From NCBI GenBank assembly GCA_030280995.1, contig JASXTE010000016.1, forward strand, positions 22,377,501-22,441,500: a stretch of DNA of 64,000 nt, written 5' to 3'. This stretch comes from Hemileia vastatrix. Lineage: Eukaryota > Basidiomycota > Pucciniomycetes > Pucciniales > Zaghouaniaceae. A program made the translations under genes and the position numbers. This document shows, piece by piece, positions 43,189 to 54,061 of the stretch (its first letter is position 1; the number at the start of each line of letters is the position of its first letter). Under the pieces are notes generated by a model, which was not told the origin of the DNA, ran no database searches, and worked only from the letters and a program-made list of their open reading frames with translations.

Positions 43189-43600
43189 CAGTTTAAAGTC
43201 TTGGGGGACTCATCCTCAGTTTTAAGTCTTGGGGTATTAACAGCCCTCATTTTATAGTGTTGGGGGACTTAAAAACCCTCAGTATATAGTCTTGGGGGAT
43301 GTATCTTCAGTTTTAAGTCTTGGGGGACTAAAAGCCCTCATTTTATAGTCTTGGGGGACTCAAAAACCGTCAGTTTATAGTCTTGAGGGACTCCAAAACC
43401 TGAATCAAAAAGACAGAACCAGAGATCAAAACATTAAAGACCAAAGAAACAAAGTAACATTCTGGGGTAACTGTTCTAAAGAGCAGGCAGCTCATCAGTC
43501 ACCCCCACACTTGCCTTAACAAAATTCAGAGACTCCCCCTTGGATGCCTTCTTCCAGAATCACACCAACTCCCATTATCAGTTTATAGTCCTGAATGACT
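43189..43600 (+). repeat. Stem-loop motif array of X copy 4
   Basis: Eight motifs of the form CAGTTTATAGTC + TTGGGGGACT start near 43,189, 43,218, 43,248, 43,280, 43,309, 43,339, 43,371 and 43,579, with irregular spacing of about 30 bases in the first seven. The hairpin GGGGTAACTG...CAGTCACCCC with an inner GAGC...GCTC stem lies at 43,464-43,505. The array resumes at 52,169 behind the G3 insertion. Confidence 0.8.
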
Positions 43601-43621
43601 CAACCATTAAACCATCATCAG

Positions 43622-44690
43622 TGTCATGCGCCACGTGACACTCGAGGCAAAAGTAGCTCATTAAATCAATACTAAAGGGTTCAAATCCATACTCGAAGCG
43701 CAGAAAGCAAATCTCCATAGCAACTGCGACCTTCCTTTGTGTACTTGCTATTCAATCGCGCTAGCCTAAAACTCTAAATCTAAATTAGTCAATCTCTCAA
43801 TAGTGTGTCTTAGTCTTTTTTCCAATAAGCAACACACAGCGCAATAGTTAATATAATAGTACATTAAAAGGTTCATGAAATGTCTGTGGGTTATTAAGGG
43901 GTAGTGAGCATGGACGGAATGGTTAGTGTAGGATTAAGGGGGGTTGACGGATGTTAGTGAGGAGGGTCCAAGTGTAACAGATATATTTTAAATGGTTTGT
44001 GGTGTGCGGAATGGTGGATGAGTATGAGGTCAATACGAGGAGGAGTAAAGGATATAAAAGGGGCTGGGTTTTTGGTTCGACATTCTTTAGAATTAAATTA
44101 TAAAACGTATTTATAGTTAATAGTGATAAAACTCTAAGTGAAAATCATTATTATTGTATCACTACGCAATATAGGGGGTGGACTTGCTAGCAAGTCCCCA
44201 ACCTGAACTCAGGCACAACTCAGATGGAACTCAGACTGAACTCATACTGAACTCATATTGAACTCTACTTGAAGACCCACCTAAAACTGTTCTGCTGAGT
44301 GGTGTTTATCCCTGATTGTATGGTTCCTTTGTCAATAGCTCAATGTGTGTTCAATCTGTGGTGAACTTGAGTCCAAGGTTGCGGACTTGCTAACAAGTCC
44401 GCCCCCCATATTGCGTGGTGTATCTTTCTTTATTTTCTCAATAATCATATCTAAATCCTAAATCTTTGATTGTTGAGTTTCCAACCCTTTGTGAGATCTT
44501 AAGAATTTTAATATTACCGTTCAATTGTATTAGAGTCCTTCTCGAACATAACTCAAAGCAGTAGTTCTTCCTTCGAGTCATCTTCAAATCACTTCCTCGA
44601 ACTATTCCTCTGTGTTTCGAAAAAGTATCTGAACCTTTTATCTCATTTGCAGGAACATCCTCGACATTGTGCATAGGTCGTCCAGTGACA
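43622..44690 (+). repeat. 5' LTR of G3, carrying a MITE
   Basis: TGTCATGCGCCACGTGACAC at the start and CCAGTGACA at the end. Removing the 264 bp of MITE plus duplicated TAT leaves 805 bp, the size of the 3' LTR. A TATA-like GATATAAAAGGGG lies near 44,050 and may be the promoter. Confidence 0.94.
44160..44420 (+). mobile_element. CACTA-type MITE, 261 bp, target duplication TAT
   Basis: CACTACGCAATATAGGGGG...CCCATATTGCGTGGTG, flanked by TAT (44,157-44,159 and 44,421-44,423). The 3' LTR of the same element has the empty site TTGTATCTTTC near 51,895. This MITE must have moved after G3 integrated. Confidence 0.97.
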
Positions 44691-44767
44691 GTATAATTTA
44701 GTTCTCCATAGTTCTCATTCTTTGCACTACTACGTCCCTTTTCAGGTGTTTTCTCTAAATTCTTAAA

Positions 44768-45955
44768 ATGGCACCTGTTCAACGCCCTCCTCCTACAGGC
44801 GCTACTACTAGAGCTCGCACCAGAGGCAGGCCAACAGCCACTAGGCCTGTTTCCCGCACTCACTCCTTGGAGCCACTTGACCTTAGGGAACGGCAACATT
44901 CAGTCCAATTGGTAGAAGACATCCCACAAGATTTCGATGATTCTAGTGATGATGAAGAATGAGAGGATACAATGCACGAGGCACCATCCGCCCCTGCTAA
45001 CCACCCTTCTGGTCAACCTTCAGAACCTGGACCATCCAATTCTCTGGAAGATTTCATGAGACTTTTCATGAAGAACCTTTCAAATTCAATGTCTTCAGAG
45101 GGATCTAAATTCAAACCTCCTTCTATGAAATCTCCTGATAAATTCGATGGAGAACATCCAGACAGATTGTGACCCTTCTTGCAAACCTGCAAGCTCCTGT
45201 TCCATAGTGACCCTCGAACCTTCAATAACGACCAATCAAAAGTTGTTTATGCTTCTTCATTCCTGGCTGGAAAAGCAGAAAGATGGTTTGAACCTTATCT
45301 TCTCATGCTCTCTTCAACCAAAACCCACTTACTTATTAATAACTGGGAAAAGTTCGAAGACCAACTCTTCACGTTGTTTGGTGACCCTAATGAAACTGAC
45401 AACACAGAAATTGAACATGATTTCCTTCGCATGAGTGATAATGGGAAAGCCTCTGAATATATCTCGAACTTCAGAGCGCTTCAAACTCAAGTAGGTTGGA
45501 ATGATGCTGCCCTTAAGTATCATTTCAAAAAATGACTTCCTTCGAGGATTCTGGATCAGTTAAATCTTCACGGTCAGAAGATGACTACTTTAACAGATTT
45601 AATGGATCGAACCCTCGAACTTGACGGCGTTTACCAAGGACAACTTCAACATTGTTGATATGCCAACATATCTCAAGGCTTAAATTTCAAATCGGGAGCT
45701 TCTTCCCACCCACAAACAACTCAATCCTTCTCGACTCAATACAAACCTATTAAGGGAAAGGACAAACCTCGACCAAAAAGCTCGACCCCAGTCAATATCA
45801 GTAAAGTACTGGATCCTAAAGGGGAACTTAAAGAAGCTGAGAGGAAGAGGCGAACAGATAATGGGTTATGTATGTATTGTGGGGGTAAGCACAAGCTGGA
45901 AGATTGTGTAAAGTTGAAGGAAAGAGAAGGTACTAGTTCGAAGCCAAAAAACTAG
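44768..45955 (+). pseudogene. gag: Gag of G3, degenerate
   Basis: Starts MAPVQRPPPTGATTRARTRG at 44,768. An acidic stretch DFDDSSDDEE precedes a TGA stop (44,960), then a linker leads to the retrotransposon gag domain, with SPDKFDGEHPDRL, a stop, PFLQTCKLLF, AGKAERWFEPYL (about 45,266), FEDQLFTLFGDPNETD (about 45,356) and FRALQTQVGWND. The domain ends near 45,660. A CCHC zinc knuckle, CMYCGGKHKLEDC (about 45,869-45,907), is intact. Four or five in-frame stops are mostly TGA. It would package the element RNA if intact. Confidence 0.88.
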
Positions 45956-48900
45956 TAGATAGTTTACTTGTGTGCAAAGCAAACTATCTTATCTCTCCTA
46001 GTGCACAGAACCTCCATGTCTTAAGGACTGGAGTTGCCTTAAACCGCTTGAGATTCATTCTTTTTAAGGAGGATATCCCCTTCAGTTGTCTTATAGACTC
46101 TGGAGCTTCAATTTCTTTTGTTAGTTTATCTTTTGCCGAGAAGCTTCAACTAACATTTACAGATATCGATTGAACTCCAATCTATTTGGTCGAATCAGAG
46201 GAACCCAAATATTAGGTAAGTAAGAAAGTTTTATGAATTTTCAACTTTCCGAACTTTCCCCCCTTTGAGTGGGAATTATCAGTCTTGGAGGCCCCAAGGA
46301 TGGACGATACCATTCTTGGCCATGACTTTTTACGCATTGGAATCCTGAAATTGACTGGACACGGGGATTGATCACCCCACGGACTAAGTATATTTCTAAT
46401 TCTTCAATGTATGTCAATAGGGAGTTAAACAACCCGCCTGACAATGTCCTGCTAGAGGAAAAACCTCTGCCAGATGACTTGCAAGCATCTGATCTTTCTT
46501 TAAATGAGCAATTGGCTAACCCTTCTAGCTCGATGACTTCACTCGAAGAGGATTTAAATTGCCTCAAAGTAATCGAATTATGCTCTCTCAATTCTGGTCT
46601 TCCCTCAACAGATTCTCTCGAAGATGATGAGGACAACCAAATTGACTCTAAAAGAAATCTATCATGATTTCCTCAATGTTTTTTCAATCCGCAAGGCCGA
46701 TAAGTTACCACTTCATCGACCCTACGACCATCAGATAGAGTTAATAGGCCCAGTACCTCCGGCAGGTCCTGTCTATTCTTTGTCAAAGGACGAATCTCAA
46801 GTTCTTCAAAACTAAATTGCAGAGAATGTAGCCAAAGGTTTCATCAAAAGCTCAACACAGTTACAAAGAAGAATACATACCCAGTTCCTCCTATGTCATT
46901 TCTTCTTACCCTTTTTAATGGTGCTAATTTCTTTTCTAAAATTGATCTTAGAGGCGCTTACAATCTTATTCGCATTGCGGAAGGTCATGAACCACTGACT
47001 GCAATGCGCACTAGATTTGGTAGTTTTGAATATTTAGTTATGCCTTTTGGATTGTGTAAAGCACCATCTACTTTTCAAACTTTTGTCAATGACATCTTTC
47101 AAGATGTTGTCGAACAATTTGTTGTCGTCTATTTAGATGATATTTTAATTTTCTCGAAGACACTCAATGAACATATTCATCATGTTTGACATGTTTTAAA
47201 TCAGCTTCGAGATCATGGACTCTACGTCAAGCATAATAAATGTGAATTCCATATTAAATCTATTGATTTTTTGGGTTTTACATTATCCACAGATTGTTTA
47301 GTCATGGACAACAAAAAAGTTCAAAAGGTCCTGGAATGGCCTGAGCCCAAATCTGTTAAATCCCTCCAAGGATTTTTGGGTTTTGCAAATTTCTATAGAA
47401 GATTTATTAAAGATTACTCTAAAACTATTTCCAATCTTACTTCTCTTCGTAGAAAAGATATTCCTTTTGTTTTTACTTCTACAGCGCAAAAGGAATTTGA
47501 AGCATTGAAGACAGCGTTCACCACAGCTCCAATTCTTCGACACTTTGATCCTACTGCTTCGACAATAGTCGAGACAGATGCGAGCGATTATGCTATCGCA
47601 GGGCTCTTTTCTCAATTGAATCTGGAAACAAAACTGTTTCATCCTGTTGCTTTTGAGTCACGCAAACTCATTGCAGCAGATTTAAATTATGAAATTCATG
47701 ACAAAGAGCTTTTAGCTATTATTCACTGTCTTAAAAAATGGCGCTCTTTTCTTCTCAGCCTAGATAGTCCTTTTCAAATTTTAACAGACCATAATGCTTT
47801 GAAATACTTTATGTATTCCAAAGTGTTAACCAGGTGTCAAGCCAGGTGGGATGAATTTCTGTCTGAATTTCCCTTTTCTATTTCCTATCGCCCAGGTAAG
47901 AACTGCATTGTCCCAGATATCTTGTCACATTGGGACAACGTTTACCCACAGCGGGGGGACGCATTTGCTGACAAAAATCCAGCAAATGTGAAATCAATCT
48001 TCAACGAATCAATGTTAACGACTCATCAACTTAATTCAATGACAATTCAATTGTTTCAAAATCCACTATCCAACATCCTCAAAGCTCAGTCGAATGACGA
48101 TTATTGTTTAGGGTTAAAAGACAAAATACTCTCGAAGCAAGGGGCCAAAAGGTTTAGTATTGAATCAGGTCTATTAGTCTTCGAAGGTAGAGTAGTCATA
48201 CCCAACAACAATGAGATAAAATTATGGATTTTCAACAGTTGACATGATTCTCCATTAGCTGGTCATTTTGGTGTTGATAAAACCTACCAGTTAATAGCGA
48301 GGGATTTTTTCTGGCCAGGTATGACCAGGGAAATCAAGGCCTATATAAAAGCTTGTTACGAATGTAATAGGAATAAGGCTCCCCGTCACTGGAATTATGG
48401 GTTGCTTCAACCACTTCCTATTCCCTCTAAACCTTGGGAATCTTTATCGATGGATTTTATTTCTCAACTTCCTCTTTCTAATAATTTTGATGCTATATTA
48501 GTAATAGTAGATAGATTCTCAAAAATGTCTATTTTAATTAAAACCACTACTACTGCTACTGCAGAAGATCTGTCAAAAATTTTTCTAGAATATGTATTTT
48601 CTAAACACTGCTTACCTAATGATATTATTTCAGATAGAGGCTCATTGTTTGTATCCACATTCTGGACTCAACTGTGTCGAAAACTCAATATCACGAGGAA
48701 CCTCTCCACAGCCTATCATCTTGAAACCAATGGGCAAACAGAAAGGGTCAACCAAATCCTCAAACAATACCTTTGAATGTATGTCAGTTACCAACAAGAC
48801 GATTGGACCACATGGCTACCATTCGCCGAATTTGCTTACAATAACTCGACTCATTCTTCAACACAAAAATCTCCTTTTGGAACTGTTTATGGAAGACATC

Positions 48901-49499
48901 CTTGATTCAATTTAATCCATGTAGCAACTAATCATCCTGCGGAACATTATCTTCGAACCATATCATGACTCCAAGAGGAACTTAAATCAAATCTGAAATT
49001 AGCGGTTCAAAGGTACAAGGAACAGGCTGACAAAAATCGACAAACTGCTCCTCCTTTTAAACCAGGTGACAAAGTATGGCTCGACGCAAGGAACATTAAA
49101 ACAACTCAGCCATCAATGAAACTGCCTGAAAAATGCTTGGGGCCATTCAAAATTGACTCTGAAGTCTCTAAAACTGCATTTCGACTCAAGCTACCTCCTA
49201 AATGGCGGGCTATTCACCCTGTTTTTCACGTATCTCTCCTGGAACTGGCTCGAGAAACATACCCGGGCAAGAACCAACCTCCTCCGGAACCGGTAGAAGT
49301 AGAAGACCATCTAGAGTGGGAAGTAAGCCGTATCCTTGATTCAAGAATGCGCAAGGGGAAACTTCAATAACTCGTGGAATGGGAAGGCTTCCTCGATGAC
49401 TCAGACAAAACATCCTGGGAACCAGCCATCAATGTTTCTAACGCCCCTGAACTCCTAAAATCTTTTCATCTTAAATACCCTTTAAAACCAAAACCTTAA
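45956..49499 (+). pseudogene. pol: Pol polyprotein of G3 (PR-RT-RNaseH-IN-chromodomain), degenerate
   Basis: Domains in order: protease with CLIDSGASISFV (about 46,090); RT from KFKSS-like text near 46,840 with FSKIDLRGAYNLI (about 46,933), MPFGLCKAPSTFQ and active-site YLDDILIF (about 47,131-47,154); RNase H with TIVETDASDYAIAGLF (about 47,562) and DHNALKYF; integrase with zinc-region H and C residues HDSPLAGHFGVDKTY and CYECNRNK (48,242-48,375) and core DFISQLPL, DRGSLFVSTFW, NGQTERVNQILKQYL; and a chromodomain LVEWEGFLDDSDKTSWEPA (about 49,371-49,430). A deletion near 46,850-46,870 joins GFIKSS to NTVTKKNTYPVPP, removing an RT N-terminal segment of roughly 30-40 residues that normally carries the FVKKKDGS and CVDYR motifs. 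Most stops are TGA. Confidence 0.92.
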
Positions 49500-50268
49500 A
49501 ACTCTCTTTTTTTCTTTTCTCTGTTTTTTTTTGAAAATCTAAAACATTTTTATTTCTAAAAAATTCTTTTGTTTTCTTCTTTATTCTTTCTCTTTTCAAA
49601 ATGTTTCAATCTTCTTTTAAAATAAAATTAAATTAAATTAAATTAAAAATAAAATAAAGTCAAATAAAGTAAAAAAAAAAAAATTCTTCTCAATTTTCTA
49701 TATACATTTTTCTTTAAAATTTTATTTTCCTCGAACTATCAAAATTCTTCATGAAAATTACACGACCATCTTTCTTGAACTTCACTTTAACTTCTAAATC
49801 ACCTTTTTAAATTCTTCGAAACAAATTACTTCTTTCTTCAAAATCCTCTTAGAAATTTTATTTCGTCTCTTTTTTCTTTCTTTTCTTTTTTCAAATAACT
49901 AAAATCCCTCAAATCGTCAATTAACAAACTTAAATAACAACTTTTTTTCCTAAATTATCTCAATCAATTATTTCTTTCTTATTTCTTTCTTCTTACTTAA
50001 TTCTTTTCTTTTTGAACTTAAAACAAAAAACTCCTTCAATCAACTATTCTTTCTTTTTTTTCTTCATTTAAACTTCTTCTTTCAAAATCTTAAAACAAAT
50101 TCTATTTAAACATTTTTTTCTGTCTTTTCCTTCCTTCTCTCAAAATCTTATATAAAAAATAATAAAATAAAATAAAAAAATAAAAATAAAATTCTAAATA
50201 AAATAACAAAGTAAAATAATTAAATACAAATTGTTTTTACATTCTTTTTCTTCTTTTCTCTTTTTGTT
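49500..50268. other. 3' untranslated AT/T-rich region of G3
   Basis: T- and TC-rich, no gene. Lies between the chromodomain stop and the end of the antisense gene. Confidence 0.6.
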
Positions 50269-51256
50269 TTAAATTTTCTCTTTTATCTTCTCCCGAACCA
50301 ATCCCTTCATCTTCTCCAAAATTTCCCTTATCTCCTTTCTACATTTCTCAAAGTTCTCCCCCTCTCCTACCGGAATAAATTCTCCAAGTTCAAGTAACTC
50401 CTCAGCTACGTCAAAGGAAGTGGCATCGACAATGTTATCAATCTCGCCGCTCAATTCTTCAATATATCTTTCTCGTTGAACCTGACGAGGTTTCTTCGAC
50501 CATACTTGATCGAGGGTTTCTTCGTTTTCCTCCCTCGAGGTAACAGTTGGTTATCTATCCTCCACTGCCACTTCCACCACAATGGGCCCCACAAGGGTCG
50601 CTTCCACATTTGAAGCTTCTGTCGTAGGGGCCTCGATGATGACGTCTGAATTCTAAAAACAGAATCATTAATAATTAAATTTATAAATTATAAAAGGGTG
50701 AACTTACTTCGAAGATTGGGTCAGGCTCCAAAAATAATCTAGGAGTGACCTTCTCTGCCACCTTCCTTTCCTCTTTGTCATCTTTGATGACCACCTGTGG
50801 TTTCTTCGGGGTTTCCCTCGAGATGGGAATTTCTTCCTTCTCTTTGACCTATTTTTCAACTTCCTCCTTGACGACCCCCCTCTTGTTCTCAGCCCTAGCC
50901 ACCCAGATGTTCACATCATCTTCAACTTCTTCCTCATTTTCCCCCACCGCTTGATTGTCCCCAATGGACACATCCCAGATGTCCTTGACTACTTCTTTCA
51001 TTTTAGGGATCACCCAATACTTCTTCTTAGTAAACCAACTTTCAATATCGGCATTCTTCGCTAAGGCGTCACATGCCACTCTTCTCCATCGGCAAAACTC
51101 GCACTTATGGCGAGGCCCTTGTGTTGCTGTGCTCTCCACGCAGAAATACTCCATCGACTCGCAAGCCGTTCAAGTCTTCAAAAATTGCCGTGTGACAACA
51201 CCCCCATCCGCTTTAGGGTGTTGAGGTGTGGGTGTCGGTGTAGGGAAATTTGTCAT
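50269..51256 (-). pseudogene. Antisense gene of G3, spliced, cysteine half-cluster protein
   Basis: A gene on the strand opposite to gag-pol, between pol and the 3' LTR. It starts MTNFPTPTPTPQHPKADGG at 51,256. Near 51,110 it reads HKCEFCRWRRVACDA, a C-x2-C-x6-C cluster like those of family X; a middle section follows with ESWFTKKKYWVIPKMKEVVK, then acidic/lysine-rich text. A perfect 55-bp intron (minus strand GTAAGTTC...TTTTTAG, 50,707-50,653) falls between codons. The C-terminus is strongly charged (EKCRKEIREILEKMKGLV) and ends at 50,269. About 310 residues. Three stops (near 51,168, 50,850 and 50,550) are all single C-to-T changes in Gln or Arg codons, so it decayed recently. Role unknown; a regulatory or chromatin-binding protein carried by the element is a guess. 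Confidence 0.65.
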
Positions 51257-51361
51257 AATGAATTAAAGTAATAGAATAATATTTAAGTAAATAGGAAGAG
51301 AAATTAGTGTGGGAAATATGTTTTACGCTCAACGGAGCTCACGTTCTTATACCCGGGCATC

Positions 51362-52166
51362 TGTCACGCGCCACGTGACACTCGAGGCAAAAGTAGCTCA
51401 TTAAATCAATACTAAAGGGTTCAAATCCATATTCGAAGCGCAGAAAGCAACTCTCCATAGCAACTGCGACTTTCCTTTGTGTACTTGCTATTCAATCGGG
51501 CTAGCCTAAAACTCTAAATCTAAATTAGTCAATCTCTCAATAGTGTGTCTTAGTCTTTTTTCCAATAAGCAACGCACAGCGCAATAGTTAATATAATAGT
51601 ACATTAAAAGGTTCATGAAATGTCTGTGGGTTATTAAGGGGTAGTGAGCATGGACGGAATTGTTAGTGAAGGATTAAGGGGGGTTGACGGATGTTAGTGA
51701 GGAGGGTCCAAGTTTAACGGATATATTTTAAATGGTTTGTGGTGTGCAGAATGGTGGATGAGTATGAGGTCAATACGAGGAGGAGTAAAGGATATAAAAG
51801 GGGCTGGGTTTTTGGTTCGACATTCTTTAGAATTAAATTATAAAACGTATTTATAGTTAATAGTGATAAAACTCTAAGTGAAAATCATTATTATTGTATC
51901 TTTCTTTATTTTCTCAATAATCATATCTAAATCCTAAATCTTTGATTGTTGAGTTTCCAACCCTTTGTGAGATCTTAAGAATTTTAATATTACCGTTCAA
52001 TTGTATTAGAGTCCTTCTCGAACATAACTCAAAGCAGTAGTTCTTCCTTCGAGTCATCTTCGAATCACTTCCTCGAACTATTCCTCTGTGTTTCGAAGAA
52101 GTATCTGAACCTTTTATCTCACTTGCAGGAACATCCTCAACCTTGTGCGTAGGTCTTCCGGTGACA
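51362..52166 (+). repeat. 3' LTR of G3 (805 bp)
   Basis: TGTCACGCGCCACGTGACAC to CCGGTGACA. No MITE. A minus-strand frame at 51,914-52,204 in both LTRs is a repeat artefact. Confidence 0.95.
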
Positions 52167-52168
52167 AT

Positions 52169-52290
52169 CAGTTTATAGTCTTGGGGGACTATACCATCAT
52201 TCATTTTAAAGTCTTTCTGGATTAGCCACTGTGTTCAGTTTAAAGTCTTGAAAGACTTCCCAGTTTTCAGTTTAAAGTCTTGACGGAATA
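52169..52290 (+). repeat. Stem-loop motif array, continuation (X copy 5)
   Basis: Motifs CAGTTTATAGTC + TTGGGGGACT at 52,169, then weaker ones at about 52,203, 52,234 (AAGTCTTGAAAGACTT, a fully paired variant) and 52,265. They continue the array of 43,189-43,600. Confidence 0.75.
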
Positions 52291-52436
52291 AACACATTTT
52301 GCATATAAGGGTGGAGCCAGCTCCATGCAAAATGCTCCGCATCCCACCTGCTTAACATCCACTCTCTTCATCATCTACCATCACTAATAAAATTTTCTTT
52401 CATTTCTTTTCTTTTATTTTTGTTCCTTCACAGATC

Positions 52437-53866
52437 ATGGCTGAACCTCCAGACTTTCACCCATCAGACCTTCCTTTCTTAACAGCTCCAAAAGACTTTG
52501 CTTGTAAATAGTGCATCCACATGTGCAGGCCTTGCACTTTAACTCTTCCTACTCCTCAGGCCAAATTCTATAACAGAGCCTGTGATTCTTGCAACTCTAA
52601 AAAGAAAAGATGTGAAAGAGACCCCAGCTATCCAATACCTCCGCCTTCACCTTCCCATAAATATATTTCCAGATCTCCTACCAGGTCAACAGAACTTGGA
52701 CCTGCTTCCTCTTCTTTATGTTCCGCTCCTTCCAGAAGATCACGCCATTCTATTCCCAAAACACTCCCTAAAAGAACTGCTTTATCTTCTCAAGAATCTT
52801 CTTTTACCTCAGCAAATTTGGCCAAAACAGCTTCAAAATCAGCTACCAGGCTTCTAGACCGTGTCCAGGTGGCCCGCCTGCCTTGCCAGAAAGCAAAAAT
52901 CAGGCTCAAAACTCCCAAATTCAGCCAGATAACAGCCAAAATCCACCATTAAACACCAACAGCTCTACGCAACAACCTCCTAGTGCTCTCAGACAAATGT
53001 ATACACACACAAATTCTTCCTCAGACAACCTCAAAAATTCCAATGCCTCTAGAAGTCCTGCCAGAGGACCTCCTGAAAACACCAGAGCACACCACACTGC
53101 TCCCAAACAAAAATCTCCTGTTCCACCAAGAAGAACTAACTACACCTCTTCTCTTGCTGCAAATTACTCCCCTGATAGTTCCCTTTCCTCGAGATCTTCA
53201 TATAGAAGATCACAATCAGCTTCCAGGTCACCTTCTCCTGTTCCTTCCTTCAAAAACCCTGGTACTCCACCACCAGTGTCCAACCCAACTGGGCCAAGCA
53301 ATAATAATATCCACAACAACAACAGCAGGCTTTCTGCTCCAACCAGGCCACAGGAGTTCCCTCCTTCTATTGAATCTTACCAACACCATTTAGAGAATGA
53401 TCATGAGAATCCATACCTCTATCTGGTTGATCCTCATTCAACATCCATTCAACACTCTTCAAGAGTCCAGATTCCGGCCAAATACAAATTTGAAGAGCTC
53501 CCAATCTGTAAGTACTAAATTAATAAATCAAATTTCTTTAATAGAGAACAATTACTGATCCAATTATTCTGTATAGTTGGAACCCTACCTCCTGAAACTA
53601 CAATTAGGATTGGCCAAACTCTATAAACTACATTAATGCTGGATTACACCAACATGAAACAATACCCAAGCATGATGTGTTCAAAAATGCTTAAGGCCTT
53701 TGCTCTCCTAGGTCTATTGAATGAGTTTGAAAAGAATCTGAGAAAACAGCTCCTTGATGACCACTGGAAGATGTCTAAAATAATCTAGCACACCTTCAAA
53801 CACTCTATCCATAATCTTTCAACTTCTTCCCAACACTTACCTTCTACTCCGTTCCCTGACCATTAA
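52437..53866 (+). pseudogene. Family X ORF2: Cys-rich and Ser/Pro-rich protein
   Basis: Second gene of family X, starting MAEPPDFHPSDLPFLTAPKD after a pyrimidine tract and CACAG. One TAG stop (52,509) precedes a cysteine-rich region: CIHMCRPCTLTLPTP and then RACDSCNSKKKRCERD (about 52,578-52,625), a C-x2-C-x6-C cluster. A frameshift near 52,870 leads into a long Ser/Pro/Asn-rich region with many RS and SP pairs. An intron with donor GTAAGT at 53,508 and acceptor GTATAG at 53,576 fits, giving GTLPPETTIRIGQTL, then KMLKAFALLGLLNEFEKNLR and a stop at 53,866. Stops near 53,625 and 53,790 are C-to-T changes. About 470 codons. No known domain beyond the cluster; unknown function, perhaps nucleic-acid binding. 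Confidence 0.6.
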
Positions 53867-54061
53867 AACCAATATACGCTTTCCAGCTGCCTACATCACA
53901 AAGAACACAGTTCTTCCTCCAATCCTAATAAAAAGCAAAATCTCCACCATAATCTGGACCAACCTCTGGAGGCTTCTTCTTCCAGACATTAAATTAAAAA
54001 AGAAATTAATAATTAACTAACTAGAAAGACCAATAATAATTAGCAGATATATATAAAAAAT
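53867..54061 (+). other. No gene seen
   Basis: Short stretch between ORF2 of family X and the microsatellite. Confidence 0.4.

Larger units (their letters stand above)
43622..52166 (+). mobile_element. Ty3/gypsy chromodomain retrotransposon G3, complete ends
   Basis: 5' LTR 43,622-44,690 (805 bp plus a MITE), gag 44,768 onward, pol to about 49,499, an antisense gene at 50,269-51,256, and 3' LTR 51,362-52,166. Exact target duplication ATCAG (43,617-43,621 and 52,167-52,171), within the stem-loop array of family X. The two LTRs differ at roughly 18 positions by eye, so insertion is fairly recent compared with the decay of the surroundings. Confidence 0.95.

Noticed and set aside
43189..43600. 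CRISPR-like array
   Set aside because: Repeats are short, imperfect and unevenly spaced, spacers are not unique sequences, and the genome is eukaryotic with introns.
44438..44899. Minus-strand frame in both LTRs of G3 (also 51,914-52,204)
   Set aside because: Present only because the LTR is repeated; it runs into gag in one and into family X in the other.
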